Notes under the pieces: generated by a model | Seen by the model: the letters and a program-made list of their open reading frames with translations, nothing else | Told to the model about the DNA's origin: nothing | The model's database searches: none | Shown: positions 58,515 through 64,000 of the stretch, piece by piece | Layout: the number at the start of each line of letters is the position of its first letter | Numbering within the stretch: the first letter of the stretch is position 1 | Assembly: GCF_020184175.1 (NCBI RefSeq) | Contig: NC_065530.1 | Coordinates: forward strand, 82,251,260-82,315,259 | Origin: Aphis gossypii | Taxonomy: Eukaryota > Arthropoda > Insecta > Hemiptera > Aphididae | Length of the DNA stretch: 64,000 bases | Direction of reading: 5' to 3' | Position numbers and translations under genes: made by a program

Positions 58515-61045
58515 CGGCTTGTAAATTAATGGACAAAAAAGCGTTTAGATGTGCAACTATGTTTAAGTATGTACTTTTATTAAAATACCTTTAGCTATAC
58601 CGTAAAAACTTATCAATATTATGTCAATTATATATTTTTCATTTCAAATTTGTATGAAAAAAAAATTATTTTTATTCAATGTAATTAATATTTTCAAGTG
58701 AATACTAAAATATCAAATATATTCTTATCGTTATTTATATCAATGTTAATCAACTTTCAGTTATATATCTTATCCGCTGAGATTGAATTCACCATTCAGT
58801 AACTGCTGTAAGCTCTTCATCAAACTCTAGTGCACACGAAACACTTCACACATGCTACCTATTATGATCGTAAACAGTACCTATATAAAAGTTTGATTAA
58901 TTATTTGTATAGATTGTTCAAACCGAACATAAGACATATTATATTATAGATGTATGTCGAGTGCCGCATTGCCGCTAACAGGAGCTCGTACCTTATCATT
59001 AAACATTTAAATCAAACACATAGACCGATAACCTACCTACCCGATTGTTTCTTTTATGAGTTTTAATTATGGTCGATCGATATCGCGCAGATTTTTTTTT
59101 TATTTCCAAAAGGAACAGAGAAAATTTGATTTAATATATTTTTTTTCGACGAAATACCTATATTGTTTTATAACAGTTTTTACATTTTACATACATAAAA
59201 TGTTCAGTACATTGAATACTAAACGTGTTTTTAGTTTGTAATTCGACAAATCTTAAAAAATCTGCTTATCTCTATCATTATAATATTATATTTTTAATAA
59301 TGCGACCATCGATTTACTAGTAGCTTCTGTTTTATATTTTAATAATCATTTGTATAATATATTATTTTCCATTGTGAATAAACAATTTTCAATACACACA
59401 CAATTATGTGAATAGTCCTCAAATATAACACTACCATTGATTTCCCTTTGTTTTAGATTATATAATATACACAGAGACAAAGTAATACAATATAAAAATA
59501 ATGACTGTATATTTTAATACTATACATTATAATATATTTTTACACAATTTGTGCAATATTTCAAAAAAAAAAGCAATTAGCTAAATCACGTTGACAAAAC
59601 TTTGTTTTTAATTAGTTATTTACTTATTGTTATACGGAAAAATTAAACTTATAATAAAATAAGTAATTATTGAGACTGGATTATTGAAAAAAACCTATAT
59701 TTCAGTTTTGATTTAGACATTTCGATCGATTTACAATTAGTGAAAAGTACTTTTAAAGTTTAAATAATAATAGAATAGGCGAAGTTTTTATGAAATCTAC
59801 GATAAGTTAATTTGAATTTGTCAACTAATTTGCATATGTTAAAAAAAAGATCTATATGAAGAAAAATATCATTATAATATATTTTAGTTAAAAAAAATTT
59901 ATTTATTGATATTCTATTATTTACACCTATTATCAAATTTATAAGAAAAAATATGTTAATTAAATTATTTATTAAGATATTTTTGAATACCTACTCTATG
60001 TAGTATTTTGTCATTATTTTTTTTAACGAATAATATTATAAACTAACGATTTAAAAAGTTCAATTTTAATGAAATAAATTTAAGTTCTTTGATTCTGCAT
60101 TGCATTTTTATACAATTGTGTTGTAATATTTAAAACTTTCACGTTGCTGATAGTTCGTGTAGGTATTTGAATAATATCCATAAATTCTACCTCGATGAAT
60201 AATTTATTTATTCAACGTATTATTAATATTTAGTGCTTGAAACTTTTTGTCTATGAGAACTCCTCAGTGTGTGCGCAGAATGTTTTGACGATTTCTTAAA
60301 GCCTACCGCTTATTGCTTACCGCAAAATTCAAAACTTTATTTATGTATTATTAAACGTTCGTTTAACTGACATTTAAAAATGAATTTCGTTAATTTTTTT
60401 ATGATAGATTTTTTTTTTCGGGAAAAAAAATTATTTGGTTTTAAATATTAAATAAGCGAAGCGATGAATATATTGAATTAACTATGTGTGTTTTTTCCTG
60501 TCTGTTATCACTTTTTGGAACAGTAAAAATGCTTCGATTTTCAAAAATGGAGGTAGTTTCTAGTAGAAAATCTTGTTGGTACTTAGAGAGGGGAAAGTAA
60601 AATAAATCGTAAGAATTAAAAAAAAAAATTAAGGAAAATTTACGCAAATCGAATAATCGACAAAAACGATTTTGTTTTTCATTAACGAATAAATAAATAT
60701 TGAAAATTTTTAGTCACAATAAGCGGTTTATAATAAGCAATGACATATTTGATTTATTTTAAACTATCAGCTATTTGTACTACGAATTTATTTATACTGA
60801 TTTACGGTATTTACAAAATTATGTTATTAAATGTTATATTATCTATATAAGTCTACACAATATGGTATAAATACAGATTATTATAATAATTAAATAGGTA
60901 CCAATAATATAATAAATGTAATATTTTTTAAAAATATTTTATCAATCTATCTTTATATTAAAAAAAAATAAATTACTTTAATAGCGATAAAAAAAAGCAT
61001 ATTTCGAAAATACATTTGATGATATACGCTGATTGATGGCTTTAG

Positions 61046-61120
61046 CTCAGAATCGTTTTTCGTATATGATATATACCTATTTGAATTCAATTTTAACACG
61101 CTTATAATAGTGATCCAATA
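61046..61120 (+). repeat. Short dispersed repeat, second copy
   Basis: 'ctcagaatcgtttttcg', then ttgaattcaattttaacacg and 'ataatagtgatccaat', parallel to 52762-52880. Confidence 0.55.
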
Positions 61121-62949
61121 AACTCCTAATGTGCAAGAGCTGTACCCATTTGCCTACTCTTTTTTAATTATACTTATTAAGTTTTTTTTTTTTTTAAAAA
61201 AAACGTTTTAATGAGAAAATTCAAATTAGATAAGAAAAACAAGAAATATTCACATTATTTAGTTATTATAGGGTGGTGATAAAAATAATATAATACTAAC
61301 GTTTATTTACGCAATTTGCAAAGACATAATCATCATTATCAATTTACAACTTTATATATAATGAGAAGAAAATATACATTTTTTCAAAATTATGTTTATT
61401 ATTAACACATCCAGGTTGCATAATATTTTGAAATAAATGTGGAATGACTAAATAGGAGTGTTCTGATTAAGAGTTCTTGTGAAATATTAAATACAATTAA
61501 TCAGTTTTAATTTTTAAAGGTAATTAAATAACTGTAAGTACCTATAATAAAAGCAAATAATTAAATCACCAATTATATTAATCATAATAATCATATTAAA
61601 AATTAAATGTATAATCTAAAAGTAAGTATAATATTGTTTTTATTTTTAGGTTTAAATTCGTGAAATTGTAAATGTAAAGAAAAAAGTAGTAAATTAATTA
61701 ATTAATATACTTAATAATGTACACATGACAGAAAATGTTCAAACTAAGGCCAAGTTTTCGTGTGTGTAATGTACTTTTTTCGTATTAAGTCATTATATTT
61801 TCAGAATTTTAAAATTCACTTGTTCATTGTCTTTGGCAGTTGAACGTTAACGATTGACTGCACCACAATACACAGTTGATGTATTATAGGAACAAACGCT
61901 ATTCAAAATATAACAGACACTTTAAATGGTCTCGAGTTTTCATTTTGTACAGAAAAGTGATTTGCGGACTACACGCATGAATACATTTTTGGCCGGTTAC
62001 TATGCAAGTGAAGTACATACACAATTCGTTTGCCAAGTCCGCCCCGATCTTGGTAATGATTTATAAGTTATAACAAAACACAAAATGTCTTGAACAAGTT
62101 GAAAACAACGAAAGTGTTTATTTTGTGTCAATATGGGTGGAACTACTAGGGACACATATTGTTAGTCCTTAACCATACAAAACGTTGTGTCAAAAAGTAA
62201 CACGTTTACATTTACAAAATATTTATGAAGATAATTTAATGTGAAAGGTATATTATTTGTTGTTAGAAACCAGTCACCAACTATACATTAGAGTAATAGT
62301 TTTAGTTAATTTTATAGTTTATTCATCTAAGTAATAATAATAATTTATTTTATTTACCAATAATATTGATCTTTCATCAGTAGTACTTTCAAGACAAAAT
62401 TGGAATTTTTAACTGAAAATAATTATTGTTTCTAAATAATCATTTGATAAAGTGCAAACTAAAATCTGTCTATATAATTCATTTAAATATCACACATTAT
62501 TTATAATAATTATTACTTGAACCAGATTGTCATTGTTTAATGTATTAAATAAAATAAAATAAAATATTTACCTGTAAGAAGTGTGAAGTGGTAAAAGTTA
62601 TACAACTTTTAGCTTTTTTTTTTTACCAACAGTGAATGCATATCTTGTGGTTTATGGAAATAATACGATTTTGTAAATAATACAATTGAAAAAGCCGTTA
62701 AGATGATACTTATCGCTGAAGTTATAAAATCGATATGTTACATCAAACTGAATAAAAGAAAACTGAAAAAGCTTAAAAAATGTTAACAATTTAATGTTTT
62801 TTGACTATTGTGTGACGAAGATTAGTGCTTTTCGATATTTGACGTCAACTGTAAAGCAACGGAAATTAACACAATATTTCTATTTGTTATTCCTATCTAT
62901 ATTTTAAATTTAAAATGTTATCAGCTATAACAGTATATAAATCGTATAC

Positions 62950-63139
62950 CAGTGGTGTTCAACCTTTTGTGAAGGCTACGCCACATCATGTGTCATGTGT
63001 TTAGAAGTTGTTGTGAGCCACATATATTTTAATAATAATACATTATTCAATTAAAGTAATTGTTTATCATAGTATATACATTTAATTGATGTGAGAGCCA
63101 CATTAAAAACGATTGATGGTGGCGGTTTGGAAACCTCTG
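62950..63139. mobile_element. hAT-type MITE
   Basis: A 190-bp element starting 'cagtggtgttcaacc' and ending 'ggtttggaaacctctg', whose complement is cagaggtttccaaacc; these are imperfect hAT-style ends. The flanks tcgtatac and tcttacat agree at 5 of 8 bases, a decayed target duplication. Inner 'gagccacat' strings occur in both halves (about 63016 and 63094). Confidence 0.75.
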
Positions 63140-64000
63140 TCTTACATAGTAAAAATACATTTTTATTTTAGATTTTAGATTTAGTAACTATTATTGAACT
63201 ATTCTTGGACGGGGTAATGCCGTAATGGAGTAGGGTTATTGAATAAGTCATTATTATTATCTTTAATTTTCATTAATCGATTTTCACAACTCAATAGTTG
63301 TACATTATAATGACTATTGTTTTTGTAATTAAAACGGATTAAAAAAACAATAACAATTATTTCGATATAGATTAATAGATACATTTGTAATAAATGACTG
63401 AGTAACTATATAATCGTATTATAATTTACACGTATATTATACGATTGTAAGTGACGATGTGTCATAAGACACAGTTCATAGCATTTGAAAATGTTTACGA
63501 ATTTGAAACAATATTATGATTAAGGCAAGATGATCAGTATAATGAATAATACTAATGGAATTCGAATAAAAGATTTGGTATGAGGTCAGAAGTAATTATA
63601 TTAGTCTGTGGTGAGTGCAAAAATTAAATATCCATATTAAATATGTCAAATTATATTATTATATTATTAATGCATTAGCTGCAGTTTTTATTTTACACAT
63701 CATATTATACCAATGAAACTATCAGTCCGATAATTCTACACGTGGAAATATATGGAACACTCTTAATAAAATATGTTAATGAAATCATAAAAAATATAAA
63801 TATTTTTTATTTATACATATTATCCTTTATAGATAATAACTTTATTGACTAGTGACTATAAATAGAAAATATTCCTCATAAACAATTCATTAACCTTGAT
63901 AGTCTATTTATTAAAATTCTAATTTTAATTCTGATTTAAATAATAATCTGTGTAACATTATAATACTATAATAATTAATAGCAGATAATCTAATGAAAAA

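Larger units (their letters stand above)
58377..64000. other. Region upstream of SLC33A1, no gene seen
   Basis: The first few hundred bases presumably carry the SLC33A1 promoter and 5' UTR. The remainder is AT-rich: a TAA-type microsatellite (58491-58514), a dispersed repeat fragment (about 61046-61120), a GC-richer patch (about 61850-62200) and a hAT MITE (62950-63139). Frames such as 59056-59241, 60441-60647 and 63199-63384 are composition-driven. No domain, splice chain or RNA gene could be supported. Confidence 0.55.

Noticed and set aside
1..64000. CRISPR arrays, prokaryotic operons, phage or viral genes
   Set aside because: No regularly spaced repeats and no prokaryotic-style gene clusters; all supported genes are spliced animal genes.

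Overview
The window is AT-rich animal nuclear DNA. It holds six intron-rich protein-coding genes and many small DNA-transposon remnants. The proteins are insect-like. The base composition, the frequent TACCTA/TAGGTA strings in introns and the repeat types resemble aphid (Hemiptera: Aphididae) genomes; the aphid call is inference from recall, not a search. There are no prokaryotic operons, CRISPR arrays, rRNA or convincing tRNA genes. I assembled the genes by hand from splice sites and phase.

Layout: 1-4060 is repeat-bearing intergenic DNA. 4073-9731 (+) is PAF1, RNA polymerase II-associated factor 1 (10 coding exons, 564 aa); its 2.5-kb eighth intron contains a 1.88-kb terminal-inverted-repeat element carrying a decayed antisense gene. 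11198-12881 (+) is RAB39 (5 exons, 220 aa). 13216-18058 (-) is SMYD4 (TPR-SET-MYND-SET methyltransferase, 9 exons), convergent with RAB39 and only 334 bp away. 20554-22128 (-) is BOLA3, a small mitochondrial iron-sulfur factor (4 exons, 114 aa). It is divergent from 24766-40370 (+), a DH-PH Rho guanine-nucleotide exchange factor of the Cysts/ARHGEF18/ARHGEF2 group (27 coding exons, about 1487 aa, plus one possible 20-aa cassette exon). 42707-58376 (-) is SLC33A1, the acetyl-CoA transporter of the ER membrane (9 exons, 546 aa), convergent with the RhoGEF gene. 58377-64000 shows no gene.

The genes are unrelated housekeeping or signalling genes and not a pathway: transcription elongation, vesicle traffic, protein methylation, Fe-S delivery, Rho activation and acetyl-CoA import.

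Mobile DNA is the most informative part. The best-defined element is a 3608-bp Mutator-like element (52198-55805) with about 408-bp inverted ends and a perfect 9-bp target duplication, apparently nested in a Helitron-like element inside SLC33A1 intron 1. Also present are four hAT-type elements (two with clear target duplications, one with a paralogous empty site elsewhere in the window), a 977-bp foldback element in a RhoGEF intron, a SINE-like pair, and dispersed or inverted repeat copies at the two ends of the window. I found no clear new biological system; the nested elements and the decayed gene family inside the PAF1 intron are the parts most worth following up.
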